From positions 1 to 37,237 of the forward strand of contig JAAYDI010000132.1 in NCBI GenBank assembly GCA_012729315.1: a stretch of 37,237 nucleotides of DNA, written 5' to 3'. A program made the position numbers and the translations under genes. Source of the DNA: Planctomycetaceae bacterium (GTDB lineage: Bacteria; Planctomycetota; Planctomycetia; Pirellulales; Pirellulaceae). Below are positions 30,306 to 36,668 of this stretch, piece by piece (position 1 is the stretch's first letter; the number at the start of each line of letters is the position of its first letter). Below the pieces are notes generated by a model that was given only the letters and a program-made list of their open reading frames with translations, ran no database searches and was not told the DNA's origin.

Positions 30306-31469
30306 ATGACTCATCCTACCGATTCCCGGCGGTCAAGCAAGCCGGAGAAACCCAGCCCCGATTTCCCGCTGACTCCCCGTGCTGACGGCCGGTGGATGAA
30401 ACGAATCTACGGCAAGCTGTACTACTTCACTGGGACAGCCGACGAAGCCCGGGCCAAGTACGAGGCGAAGCTCCTGGAGATTGCCGCTCCTGAGCCAGCC
30501 GGCGAAACCCAGATCCGCCATCTGCTGGAAGCCTTCGCGGTGGCCAAAGAAGCGGACGTCGAGATCGGCCAGTTGTCGCGCAACACGTTCAACGGCTACC
30601 GGCGTATGTGCGACATCGTGTATACGCATTTCGGCCGGCTCCGCCCTGTAGCATCCCTGACGCGTCAAGACGCTGATGCACTGCGGCTGCGGCTCTGCAA
30701 GGGCGTGGGGGCCAAGACCCAGCAGGACCACATCACGCGGACCCGTGTGGTGTTCAAGTGGGCGTATGACCGGGAGCTGATGACACAGCCTTTTCACCTG
30801 TGGATCAAACAGGTGAGCATGAAAACGCTCAAGCGGTATCAGGCCCAACGCCCCAGCCGCCTGATGACGGCCGACGAGATCCGCCAGTTGATCGACGCGG
30901 CTACGGTGCGCATGCGCGCCATGATCCTGCTGGGCATCAACTGCGGATTCGGCGGCACGGACTGTAGCGACCTGACGACCGAGTGGCTGGACCTGGACAA
31001 CGGATGGCACACATTCGCCCGCCCCAAAACCGGCGAACCACGACGCGCGAAACTATGGCCCGAGACGGTGGCAGCTCTCCAAGTGGCGATTAGCCAGCGA
31101 CCACGACCACGCAATACGGCCCATGCCGACCGGGTGTTCATCACACGCAAAGGCACGCTCTATGTGTCGGAAGATCGGACCCGGGACTCACTGGGGCGGG
31201 AGTTCACAACGCTGGCCAGACGCGTAGGGGTCGCCCGACCAGGTGTGAGTTTCTACTCCCTGCGGCACTGCTTTGAAACGGTCAGCGGGGATGCCTGCGA
31301 CCAGGTGGCCACCAACCTGGTGATGGGCCACGCGGACGGGACGATGGCAGCCAACTACCGGCACGGCATCAAGGATGACCGCCTGGCAGCTGTGGCCGAT
31401 CACGTGCACCGCTGGCTGTTCGGCGCGCCGATGGGAAGGGGTGGCAGGACGTTCAAGGTGGTTGGGTAA
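30306..31469 (+). CDS. int: Tyrosine-type site-specific integrase
   Basis: The 387-residue recombinase has an N-terminal SAM-like core-binding domain (about 65-180) and a catalytic domain. Visible catalytic residues are K241 in 'ARPKTGEPRR', R320 in 'FYSLRHCFE', H342 in 'VMGHAD' and the nucleophile Y351 in 'AANYRHG'. The box I arginine normally in 'TGLRxGEL' is not there: the matching segment reads 'NCGFGGTDCSDL'. I recall this 'CGFG..D' form from other planctomycete integrases. The His of HxxR is Tyr here. ATG 30306 has AGAGGTG upstream. It should catalyse integration and excision of the element. The gene ends 18 bases before the conserved hairpin of the regulator-like gene. Confidence 0.88.
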   Translation: MTHPTDSRRSSKPEKPSPDFPLTPRADGRWMKRIYGKLYYFTGTADEARAKYEAKLLEIAAPEPAGETQIRHLLEAFAVAKEADVEIGQLSRNTFNGYRRMCDIVYTHFGRLRPVASLTRQDADALRLRLCKGVGAKTQQDHITRTRVVFKWAYDRELMTQPFHLWIKQVSMKTLKRYQAQRPSRLMTADEIRQLIDAATVRMRAMILLGINCGFGGTDCSDLTTEWLDLDNGWHTFARPKTGEPRRAKLWPETVAALQVAISQRPRPRNTAHADRVFITRKGTLYVSEDRTRDSLGREFTTLARRVGVARPGVSFYSLRHCFETVSGDACDQVATNLVMGHADGTMAANYRHGIKDDRLAAVADHVHRWLFGAPMGRGGRTFKVVG

Positions 31470-31486
31470 TCCAGTACAATACACAA

Positions 31487-31541
31487 CAGCACGGCTAGGT
31501 CGACGGACCGAAAGCCGCTTTCTCGGACGGTTGCCGTGCTG
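31487..31541 (+). promoter_or_regulatory. Conserved leader hairpin of the right regulator-like gene
   Basis: CAGCACGGC (31487-31495) pairs with GCCGTGCTG (31533-31541), nine perfect base pairs around a 37-base loop with an inner CCGAAAG/CTTTCTCGG pairing, followed by CTTTTC. The stem, inner CCGAAAGCCG, 3' flank and distance to ATG are shared with the left element. It can end integrase transcription or act as leader; a -10-like TACAAT at 31475-31480 precedes it as TAGAAT does on the left. Confidence 0.55.
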
Positions 31542-31580
31542 CTTTTCATTTTCCGAGGGTCACCAACCGAGGGTGGCACG

Positions 31581-32207
31581 ATGGCAGACGAATCAACCCT
31601 GGTCAGAATCGCCGACTTGGCCCGCACACTACGGGCACTGTGCCCTGAGACCGTCAACAGGTTGAAGGAAGAAGAAGAAACACTCCGGTGGTGCCGCAAT
31701 GAGCAAAACCAGGCGTCGGACTGGATGAGGGGCAACGCCCGGCACGGTCACATTGTCTATCGGGCAGCCTGTGACCAGTGCGCCGGGATGCTGCGCGGAC
31801 TGCTGGCCCTAACCTATCGACACCTACCCGCCGAGGGGCGCGCCCTGCGGGAATTGTGCCGCGTGGACGCACCGCTTGACGCGTGGGATTGGGACGCGGC
31901 AGCCGGCGAGCTGCACGGCATCGAGGTTGCGGCACTGGCCACTGTGACGCCGGCAGCCGAACCACCCGCCGCGACCAAACAGGCAAAGCGTCGACGCGGG
32001 AAGGCGAATGCGGCCATGCTGGACATGCTAACGAGAAACCCGGAATGTCGCGGGTGGACCATCACTCAGTGGGTAAACGGAATAGGATACTCGCGTGCCG
32101 CTATCTGGAAGTGCAAGACGTGGAAGGAACTGAAAGCCGCGAGGGACCTGATTGCGGCCGAACACGCGACCACGAAACGACGGCGTTCGCCAGGCCGGCG
32201 GAAGTAA
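31581..32207 (+). CDS. Regulator-like protein of the right element (MADEST family), 208 aa
   Basis: The N-terminal ~125 residues match the left element's protein (same MADESTLVRIADLARTLRA start, same 'YRHLPAEGR' and 'ELHGIEV' blocks). The C-terminal part is different: 'RRRGKANAAMLDMLTRNPE', 'WTITQWVNGIGYSRAAIWK', then a basic tail 'TTKRRRSPGRRK'. 'ITQWVNGIGYSRAAIWKCK' has helix-turn-helix spacing, so I infer DNA binding. The shared N-terminal domain may sense a signal or form dimers. ATG 31581 has GAGGG eight bases upstream. The gene is followed by a clear terminator, so it is a single-gene unit, as on the left. No named family is recognised. Confidence 0.7.
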   Translation: MADESTLVRIADLARTLRALCPETVNRLKEEEETLRWCRNEQNQASDWMRGNARHGHIVYRAACDQCAGMLRGLLALTYRHLPAEGRALRELCRVDAPLDAWDWDAAAGELHGIEVAALATVTPAAEPPAATKQAKRRRGKANAAMLDMLTRNPECRGWTITQWVNGIGYSRAAIWKCKTWKELKAARDLIAAEHATTKRRRSPGRRK

Positions 32208-32255
32208 ACGGCGGTAGGTGAACGGTAAACGCTGAGAATTATTCCTTCACCACAC

Positions 32256-32290
32256 AAAGCGGCGTTTCCTCCGGGGAATAGCCGCTTTTT
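32256..32290 (+). terminator. Rho-independent terminator
   Basis: AAAGCGGC (32256-32263) and GCCGCTTT (32281-32288) form an 8-bp stem with a 17-base loop and a run of five T. It follows the right regulator-like gene by about 50 bases. Confidence 0.8.
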
Positions 32291-32362
32291 CATTGCGTCG
32301 TGTCGCATCGTTCACATCAAAAAGTGAACGAACGCGGAAATGGGTAGGGAGACATCCGACCT

Positions 32363-32566
32363 ATGACGCGAGACACGGACATGACCACGACGAACCAAAA
32401 AGCCGAGAGCCGGGATACCGCCACCCTGGTGGCAATCCTGGTGGCGGCACGTCAGACCGGCGACCGCGACTTAGAGCGGTACGCACGCGACCAACTGGCC
32501 GACCAGGGTATTCGGGTAGCGTTCGCACGCCGCGGTCCCGGGCCGGAGGTGTCGCGCCATGACTGA
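32363..32566 (+). CDS. Small element protein, 67 aa
   Basis: The frame starts MTRDTDMTTTNQKAESRDT and contains 'VAARQTGDRDLERYARDQL', a charged helix followed by 'DQGIRVAFAR'. Short proteins with this 'D..LE..AR..L....GI.V.F' pattern lie next to excisionase-like genes in other planctomycete elements, as far as I recall; their role is unknown. An inner ATG at 32381 is an alternative start. Its stop overlaps the next gene by eight bases, which argues that it is translated. Confidence 0.5.
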   Translation: MTRDTDMTTTNQKAESRDTATLVAILVAARQTGDRDLERYARDQLADQGIRVAFARRGPGPEVSRHD

Positions 32567-32813
32567 GACCTGGGTCCCCGTCAGCTACGTGACGGCCCGC
32601 TGGTCGTGCCGGCGGCCGCACGTTCTGGGACTAATTCGGTCCGGCAAACTGCCGGCAATCGACATATCGGCCGGCGCACCCAATTCACGCCGGCCGACCT
32701 ACCGCATCGCGCTGGCGGCAATCTCCGAGTACGAGACGCGGCGACAAGTGGCCCCACCAGCTCCCCATGTGGCGCGACCCCGGAGACTGGCCCCCGCAAG
32801 GTTTTACCCCTGA
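32559..32813 (+). CDS. Excisionase-like helix-turn-helix protein, 84 aa
   Basis: The protein reads 'WVPVSYVTARWSCRRPHVL', then 'LIRSGKLPAIDIS' and 'PTYRIALAAISEYE'. This is the MerR-type winged helix of HTH_17/excisionase proteins: helix-turn-helix, a short wing with a basic residue, then a final helix. Such proteins bend DNA at att sites to direct the integrase to excision, or act as small repressors. It overlaps the preceding small gene and ends just before the hairpin ahead of the replication gene. The last 15 residues are Pro/Arg-rich. Confidence 0.7.
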   Translation: MTETWVPVSYVTARWSCRRPHVLGLIRSGKLPAIDISAGAPNSRRPTYRIALAAISEYETRRQVAPPAPHVARPRRLAPARFYP

Positions 32814-32826
32814 CGGCACGAAAAAA

Positions 32827-32857
32827 CCCCGCGCCGACTCAGGCGGACGACGCGGGG
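32827..32857. promoter_or_regulatory. GC-rich hairpin ahead of the replication gene
   Basis: CCCCGCG (32827-32833) pairs with CGCGGGG (32851-32857), loop 17. On the plus strand the 3' arm carries the only G-rich stretch before ATG 32862, so folding could hide the ribosome site. Read on the minus strand the same hairpin is followed by TTTTTT and would be a good terminator, although no minus-strand gene lies to its right. Confidence 0.6.
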
Positions 32858-32861
32858 GTGA

Positions 32862-33719
32862 ATGGAAGCAATGGATCATACCGACCCACCCCCTGAGAAG
32901 CAATCGCAAGCCGGCTGGACGCGTGTCGATAACGCGATACTGCCGGTGTTGGCCAAGATCGGGCAGGGGGCCATCGGCGTATACGTCGCGCTCAAGAGCT
33001 ACGCCGACGCTGACGGCGTGTGCTGGCCATCTGTCTCCATGATCGCTCAGAGATGCGGCGCGAGCAAAAGCACAGCCGAGCGCTGCCTCCGGCAGATCAT
33101 CGCGCAGGGGCTTGTGCAACGGGAGCGGCGTAATCTGGGGACGGGTCGCATCTCCAATCTATACCGATTCCCAACCGTCATATTGACGGATGGGGTGGAA
33201 GCCCAACCGTCAGAATCGACCACCCCAACCGTCAAAAGTGACATGACCCCAACCGTCAATATGACGGAGGAACAAGAACCAGTATCTGAACAAGAACCAA
33301 AGAACAAGAACCAGCTCTATAGCCACTGTAATGCCCAGTTGGTGGGTTTGATATCGGCGTGGAACGAAATCGCCCCAACAATCGGCGCGCCAGCCGTTCA
33401 CAGCGACCCGCCATCCAAGGCCGTGCTGGCCAGCTGGAAGCGGCTATCCAAGGACCGCGAGCTGCGGGAGGCGTTTGCCGACGTCCCTGCCATCATGTCG
33501 GCCGTTCGCAAGGCCAAGTTCTGCCACAGGCAAGGCTGGTTCACCCTGCCATGGCTTTTCACCACGGACCCCAAGACGCGGGAACTGCGGGTCCACAAGC
33601 TTTTGAATGGAGCATACGACGTAAATGGAAGCATTAAGCAGCGTTCAAGCGGATACGGGCCTGGGCAAGTTTTCGATCCCAATAGTGAACCCCAGGGCGG
33701 ACGAGTCACCGATTTCTGA
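32862..33719 (+). CDS. Phage-type replication initiator with winged-helix N-terminus
   Basis: Residues about 18-90 ('WTRVDNAILPVLAKIGQGA', 'VYVALKSYADADGVCWPS', 'IAQRCGASKSTAERCLRQI') form the HTH_36-type winged helix found in replication proteins of phages and plasmids. A low-complexity middle (about 103-150) follows. The C-terminal part ('ISAWNEIAPTIGAPAVHSD', 'FCHRQGWFTLPWLFTTDP') resembles the C-terminal region of phage replisome-organiser proteins. The next gene encodes a helicase-loader-like ATPase, the classical O/P or DnaD/DnaC arrangement. The low-complexity middle is encoded by iteron-like repeats, see 33170-33313. The start is uncertain between ATG 32862 and 32871; the context AATGGAAGCA is also found at the next gene's start. 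Confidence 0.75.
   Translation: MEAMDHTDPPPEKQSQAGWTRVDNAILPVLAKIGQGAIGVYVALKSYADADGVCWPSVSMIAQRCGASKSTAERCLRQIIAQGLVQRERRNLGTGRISNLYRFPTVILTDGVEAQPSESTTPTVKSDMTPTVNMTEEQEPVSEQEPKNKNQLYSHCNAQLVGLISAWNEIAPTIGAPAVHSDPPSKAVLASWKRLSKDRELREAFADVPAIMSAVRKAKFCHRQGWFTLPWLFTTDPKTRELRVHKLLNGAYDVNGSIKQRSSGYGPGQVFDPNSEPQGGRVTDF
33170..33313 (+). other. Candidate replication origin inside the initiator gene
   Basis: CCCAACCGTCA occurs four times without error (33170-33180, 33202-33212, 33224-33234, 33248-33258), and once inverted with one mismatch (33184-33194). Directly downstream, A-rich GAACAAGAACCA occurs three times (33270-33281, 33288-33299, 33302-33313). In both sets the copies fall in different reading frames (P-T-V or Q-P-S; E-Q-E-P or N-K-N-Q), so DNA, not protein, is conserved. 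Four iterons followed by an A-rich strand inside the initiator gene is the layout of the lambda origin in gene O. Confidence 0.65.
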
Positions 33720-34392
33720 TCGGGAGAAAGCCTGGCGGTGCCGGCAGGCAGAAAGCCTGATCGCGCTCTGCGGCGAGCGCTATGCGGGGTGCCGGTTCGC
33801 GACGTTCGAGGTTACGACGGACGCGCAGCGTGAAGCCCTGGCGTCTGTCCAGGACTTTGCGGGCCACCTGGACGACAACTTGAAGGCGGGCGCGAACCTG
33901 ATCCTGTTCGGGCCGAAGGGAACCGGAAAAGATCACCTGCTGTTCTCGTTGATGCTCTACGGAGTAATCCACGACGGCTTTTCGGTGCTGGCCGTGGATA
34001 GCGGCTACCGCTGCTTGCCGCCTGAACCTGACAAGCCGCGTAGGTCAATCTCCTGGACGAACGGAATGGACATGTTCCGCCGTCTGCGCGACAGCTTCGG
34101 CTCAGGTGGCGACTCGGAATCGGACTGGCAAACGTCCTACACGCGGCCGGACGTGCTGGCTATCAGCGACCCACTGCCGCCTGTCGGTGCGCTGACGGAT
34201 TTCCAGAAGGCGGCACTGTTCGGGATCCTGGACGTTCGCTACCGCCGCTTGCGCCCGGTGTGGCTCACGGCCAACGTGGCCAGTGGTGCCGAGCTGGACG
34301 AGCGACTCGGCCCGCAGAACGCCGATCGGCTGCGGGACGGCGCGGTTGTGGTGAGATGCAACTGGGACTCGTATCGGAGGGCGAGGGCATGA
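33625..34392 (+). CDS. Helicase-loader-like (DnaC/IstB-type) P-loop ATPase
   Basis: The 255-residue protein has Walker A 'FGPKGTGKDHLLFSLM' (about 95-110), a possible Walker B at 'PDVLAISDPLPP' and a sensor-like 'RPVWLTANV'. The layout is that of DnaC/IstB AAA+ proteins, which load the replicative helicase at an origin. Gene order supports this, since it follows the initiator. The Walker B acidic residue is followed by P, not E, so ATP hydrolysis may differ. It overlaps the initiator gene by 95 bases; ATG 33625 has GGAG twelve bases upstream, and a GTG at 33683 is an alternative start. Its stop overlaps the next ATG (ATGA). Confidence 0.75.
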   Translation: MEALSSVQADTGLGKFSIPIVNPRADESPISDREKAWRCRQAESLIALCGERYAGCRFATFEVTTDAQREALASVQDFAGHLDDNLKAGANLILFGPKGTGKDHLLFSLMLYGVIHDGFSVLAVDSGYRCLPPEPDKPRRSISWTNGMDMFRRLRDSFGSGGDSESDWQTSYTRPDVLAISDPLPPVGALTDFQKAALFGILDVRYRRLRPVWLTANVASGAELDERLGPQNADRLRDGAVVVRCNWDSYRRARA

Positions 34393-34919
34393 CCAACCTG
34401 AGATACGACGGCCGCGACCTGGCGGCGATCAACACGGGCTGCTACTTGGCCGAGCTACCGCAGAACCAAAGTATGAGCACCACCATCACCAAACCGCGAG
34501 GAGCCAAATCGATGAGCAAGAGCGATTACGAGTATCTGTCCCATGAAGACTACCACGTCGTCCAGCTGATCCCGGCGAACGAGACGGTGGCTGTCTACCG
34601 TCAGCTGGACGGTTCGCTGTGGGTCGACCCTGTGGTGGCATGGGCGCTGTGCGACGTCACCCATGTTTCTCGCCGCCGCCGCCGAGGGACAGATGACCAC
34701 TTTCGCGAATACGGCGACAACGAGCTGTACCGGAAGGTATTGGCGTTCGTCGTCGATGAGTACGGGGACTTAGAGCCGGCCGCCGAATCGTGCAACTTCT
34801 TGGGCTGCTGCCGTTCGTCCGACGATCCGGCCGAGCGACTTGCGGACGCGATTGCTGAATGCGGGGAGCCGAACCCCAGACGCCTCTATGTCAAGGTCCA
34901 TTACGAGGAGCCGACATGA
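34389..34919 (+). CDS. Hypothetical element protein, 176 aa or 135 aa
   Basis: ATG 34389 overlaps the ATPase stop and has GAGGG upstream. A second in-frame ATG at 34512 has a better AGGAG site eight bases before it and would give a 135-residue protein (MSKSDYEYLSHEDYHVV). I cannot choose; the family is unknown. The protein has a strand-rich middle ('ANETVAVYRQLDGSLWVDP'), a basic stretch 'VSRRRRRG' and a small Cys cluster 'CNFLGCC'. The end overlaps the next gene (ATGA). It is probably an accessory or regulatory gene of the element. Confidence 0.55.
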   Translation: MTNLRYDGRDLAAINTGCYLAELPQNQSMSTTITKPRGAKSMSKSDYEYLSHEDYHVVQLIPANETVAVYRQLDGSLWVDPVVAWALCDVTHVSRRRRRGTDDHFREYGDNELYRKVLAFVVDEYGDLEPAAESCNFLGCCRSSDDPAERLADAIAECGEPNPRRLYVKVHYEEPT

Positions 34920-35113
34920 GCACCATCACCCGCTGCTTCACCTTCGGCTGCACCGGCATCCCCGAGGGTACGTGCTGGGAATGTCCAGCGTGCAAGCAAC
35001 GCATCCACCTCGCATCCCTCGCGGCCACACGGCGAGCGCAGCAGGCGAAGCAGCTGTCTGGCTCCGTGCCCCCCCCATTAAATGGTGGGTCCTTCCTGGG
35101 GGCGGGCGCGTAG
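34916..35113 (+). CDS. Small Cys-rich protein, zinc-ribbon-like, 65 aa
   Basis: The start MSTITRCFTFGCTGIPEGT overlaps the preceding stop, with GAGGAG upstream. Cysteines are at 7, 12, 20, 23 and 26 ('RCFTFGC', 'CWECPACKQR'), and C20/C23/C26 with C7 or C12 could bind one zinc. The C-terminal half is basic, then Pro/Gly-rich. Small zinc ribbons are common in phage early regions and may bind DNA or a polymerase. The function is unknown. A weak palindrome CCATTAAATGG occurs within its last codons. Confidence 0.5.
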   Translation: MSTITRCFTFGCTGIPEGTCWECPACKQRIHLASLAATRRAQQAKQLSGSVPPPLNGGSFLGAGA

Positions 35114-35183
35114 TTTCCCACCCTAGGCTCGCGCTGGTTAGAGACACACTTGCTGTGACATTGTGACAGGAGCCCCCCCGACC

Positions 35184-35483
35184 ATGACGTACGACCCCGA
35201 CAGCCTGCGATTGGCTATCGCCCGAGTCCGCAGCGAGCTACTCCAGGAGGCGATTGACCACGGTGGGGGACGATCCCCCGACCGCCACTTGTGGATCGAC
35301 GCCCAAGCCGGCTGGATCCCCGTCCGGATGCTCGACGGCGGCGGGATGGCGGCCGAGCGTAAGGCCTTCTCCCGGCTGTTGCATCGACTGGCCGCCTCGG
35401 GTCAGATCGAGACACGTGCCGACTCGGGGCGCATCACGCACGTCCGGTGGGTGTATCCGCCCGGGGAGGATCCCGACCGATGA
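35184..35483 (+). CDS. Hypothetical element protein, 99 aa
   Basis: This protein starts MTYDPDSLRLAIARVRSEL at ATG 35184, with AGGAG eleven bases upstream; a GTG at 35163 would add seven residues. Its C-terminal half ('AFSRLLHRLAASGQIETRA', 'GRITHVRWVYPPG') has the pattern of a winged helix: two helices, then a beta hairpin. DNA binding is therefore possible but unproven. Its stop overlaps the ATG of the next gene, and the 70-base gap before it is the largest in this part of the element, so a promoter may lie there. Confidence 0.5.
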   Translation: MTYDPDSLRLAIARVRSELLQEAIDHGGGRSPDRHLWIDAQAGWIPVRMLDGGGMAAERKAFSRLLHRLAASGQIETRADSGRITHVRWVYPPGEDPDR

Positions 35484-35698
35484 CCGCCCTCACCTGGTCG
35501 TCCGCACCGATCTGTTTTGTGCGGGCCATCGTGTGTCCGTACTGCGGCAGCGACAGACACACGATCGTCAGATCGAACCGAGAGACCGATCGTAGCATCA
35601 CGCGACGGTGCGTTTGCCGAACGTGTTCAAAGAGGTTCCTCGTCGTGATTGAGGTGCAACCGCCAGATCGTGGCAGTGTTGTATTTCCAGCAGAGTAA
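35480..35698 (+). CDS. Zinc-ribbon protein, 72 aa
   Basis: Two CxxC pairs are visible: 'VCPYCGSDRHT' and 'CVCRTCSKRFLV', about 25 residues apart with basic residues between. This is a treble-clef or zinc-ribbon layout as in transposase- and phage-associated proteins of the NrdR-N/InsA type. It probably binds DNA. ATG 35480 overlaps the preceding stop (ATGA) with GGAGG upstream; a longer in-frame start at 35447 is unlikely. Confidence 0.6.
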   Translation: MTALTWSSAPICFVRAIVCPYCGSDRHTIVRSNRETDRSITRRCVCRTCSKRFLVVIEVQPPDRGSVVFPAE

Positions 35699-35722
35699 GA
35701 TGGCAGCAGGAGGGTCAATCCC

Positions 35723-36019
35723 ATGTGCGATGAGAGACAGTACGTCTGCGGTTCCGACGCGACCGATGCGGACATTGAAGCGTACGACCGGGGCGAGCTC
35801 GTGCCCTGGCGGATCGCGGCGGACGGTACGATGTGGTATCGGCGTGCAGCCGCCGGCGCAGAATACCCCGAGATCCGGGCCGTGCCGGCCGATGACGTGC
35901 AGGCTGCTGATGGGCCAATGGAGCTGACCGACGCCGAGCGTGACGCGCTCTTGCGGTGGGCCGACGATCTGCGGCACGCCGGCGATGATCTCGAGGAGGC
36001 CGGCAATGCTGACGATTGA
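35723..36019 (+). CDS. Hypothetical acidic element protein, 98 aa
   Basis: A strong AGGAGGG site precedes ATG 35723 (MCDERQYVCGSDATDADI). The protein is acidic, with a short beta-rich middle ('GTMWYRRAAAGAEYPEI') and a helical end ('LTDAERDALLRWADDLRHA'). No family is recognised. It overlaps the following gene by 14 bases, so the two are probably made together. Confidence 0.55.
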   Translation: MCDERQYVCGSDATDADIEAYDRGELVPWRIAADGTMWYRRAAAGAEYPEIRAVPADDVQAADGPMELTDAERDALLRWADDLRHAGDDLEEAGNADD

Positions 36020-36668
36020 CCAGGCCGAGCAACTGGTGGCCAGCATCGCGCCCGAATTGCTGGGCCGCGTCCAAGTGCTCGAGTACAGCGAGCGACTCGG
36101 ACCGTGCAACGCCGACACAACTGGGGCCTATGCCGTCTACGACGTCCGGGGCGGCAATCCAATCATTCGGCGTGAGCTCCAGCGACAAGGCCGGTGGCGA
36201 GACAGACCGACCGACGCGATTGTCTTCCTCGAGCCACCCACGGCCGCGACGGTGATTCACGAGGCCGCACACCTCGTGCCGATCCGGACGCCGCTGCCAG
36301 ATTCACCACTACCCGCGCCGTTGGCCGAACTGGCCACCTTGCGCATGCTGACCCGCTGGGCCGCGCAGCCGTCCCCGCTCGAGCCCTGGGCCGGTGGGCA
36401 CGATCTGCCGTTCCTGCGGCGCTGCTGTCACCTCTGGGCACGCTGCGAGGCCTTGGGCGTCCCCGTCCGGCAAAGCGACATTCATCGGGCAGGGGCGGAG
36501 CTACTTCACGATATCAGTGAGTACCGTTCCAGACTCGGTTGGGAACCCACCCGCTGCCGCAGCTGGACGTTCGCCGAGATTGAGGCCCTACCGATTCCCG
36601 AGGCGTTCCGAAAATTGTTTGACGATGACAAGGCCCGCTGGGCCAGACAGGAGACGCGCGATGAATGA
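36006..36668 (+). CDS. Putative zinc metalloprotease-like protein (HExxH), 220 aa
   Basis: 'ATVIHEAAHLVPI' contains HEAAH, the HExxH zinc-binding motif in a hydrophobic helix, as in zincins. A glutamate in 'PLAELATLRML', about 23 residues later, could be the third ligand, as in gluzincins. Upstream lie strands ('YAVYDVRGGNPIIRRE', 'AIVFLEPP'). No close family is recognised; ImmA/IrrE-type phage proteases share the motif but not the rest. ATG 36006 has GAGGAGG six bases upstream, in the end of the preceding gene. The C-terminus is basic and helical. If active, it might cleave a repressor or host factor; this is inference. Confidence 0.65.
   Translation: MLTIDQAEQLVASIAPELLGRVQVLEYSERLGPCNADTTGAYAVYDVRGGNPIIRRELQRQGRWRDRPTDAIVFLEPPTAATVIHEAAHLVPIRTPLPDSPLPAPLAELATLRMLTRWAAQPSPLEPWAGGHDLPFLRRCCHLWARCEALGVPVRQSDIHRAGAELLHDISEYRSRLGWEPTRCRSWTFAEIEALPIPEAFRKLFDDDKARWARQETRDE

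Noticed and set aside
33170-33313. Protein-level repeats in the initiator
   Set aside because: The same DNA repeat is read in different frames (P-T-V against Q-P-S), so the repeat is kept as DNA, not as peptide.
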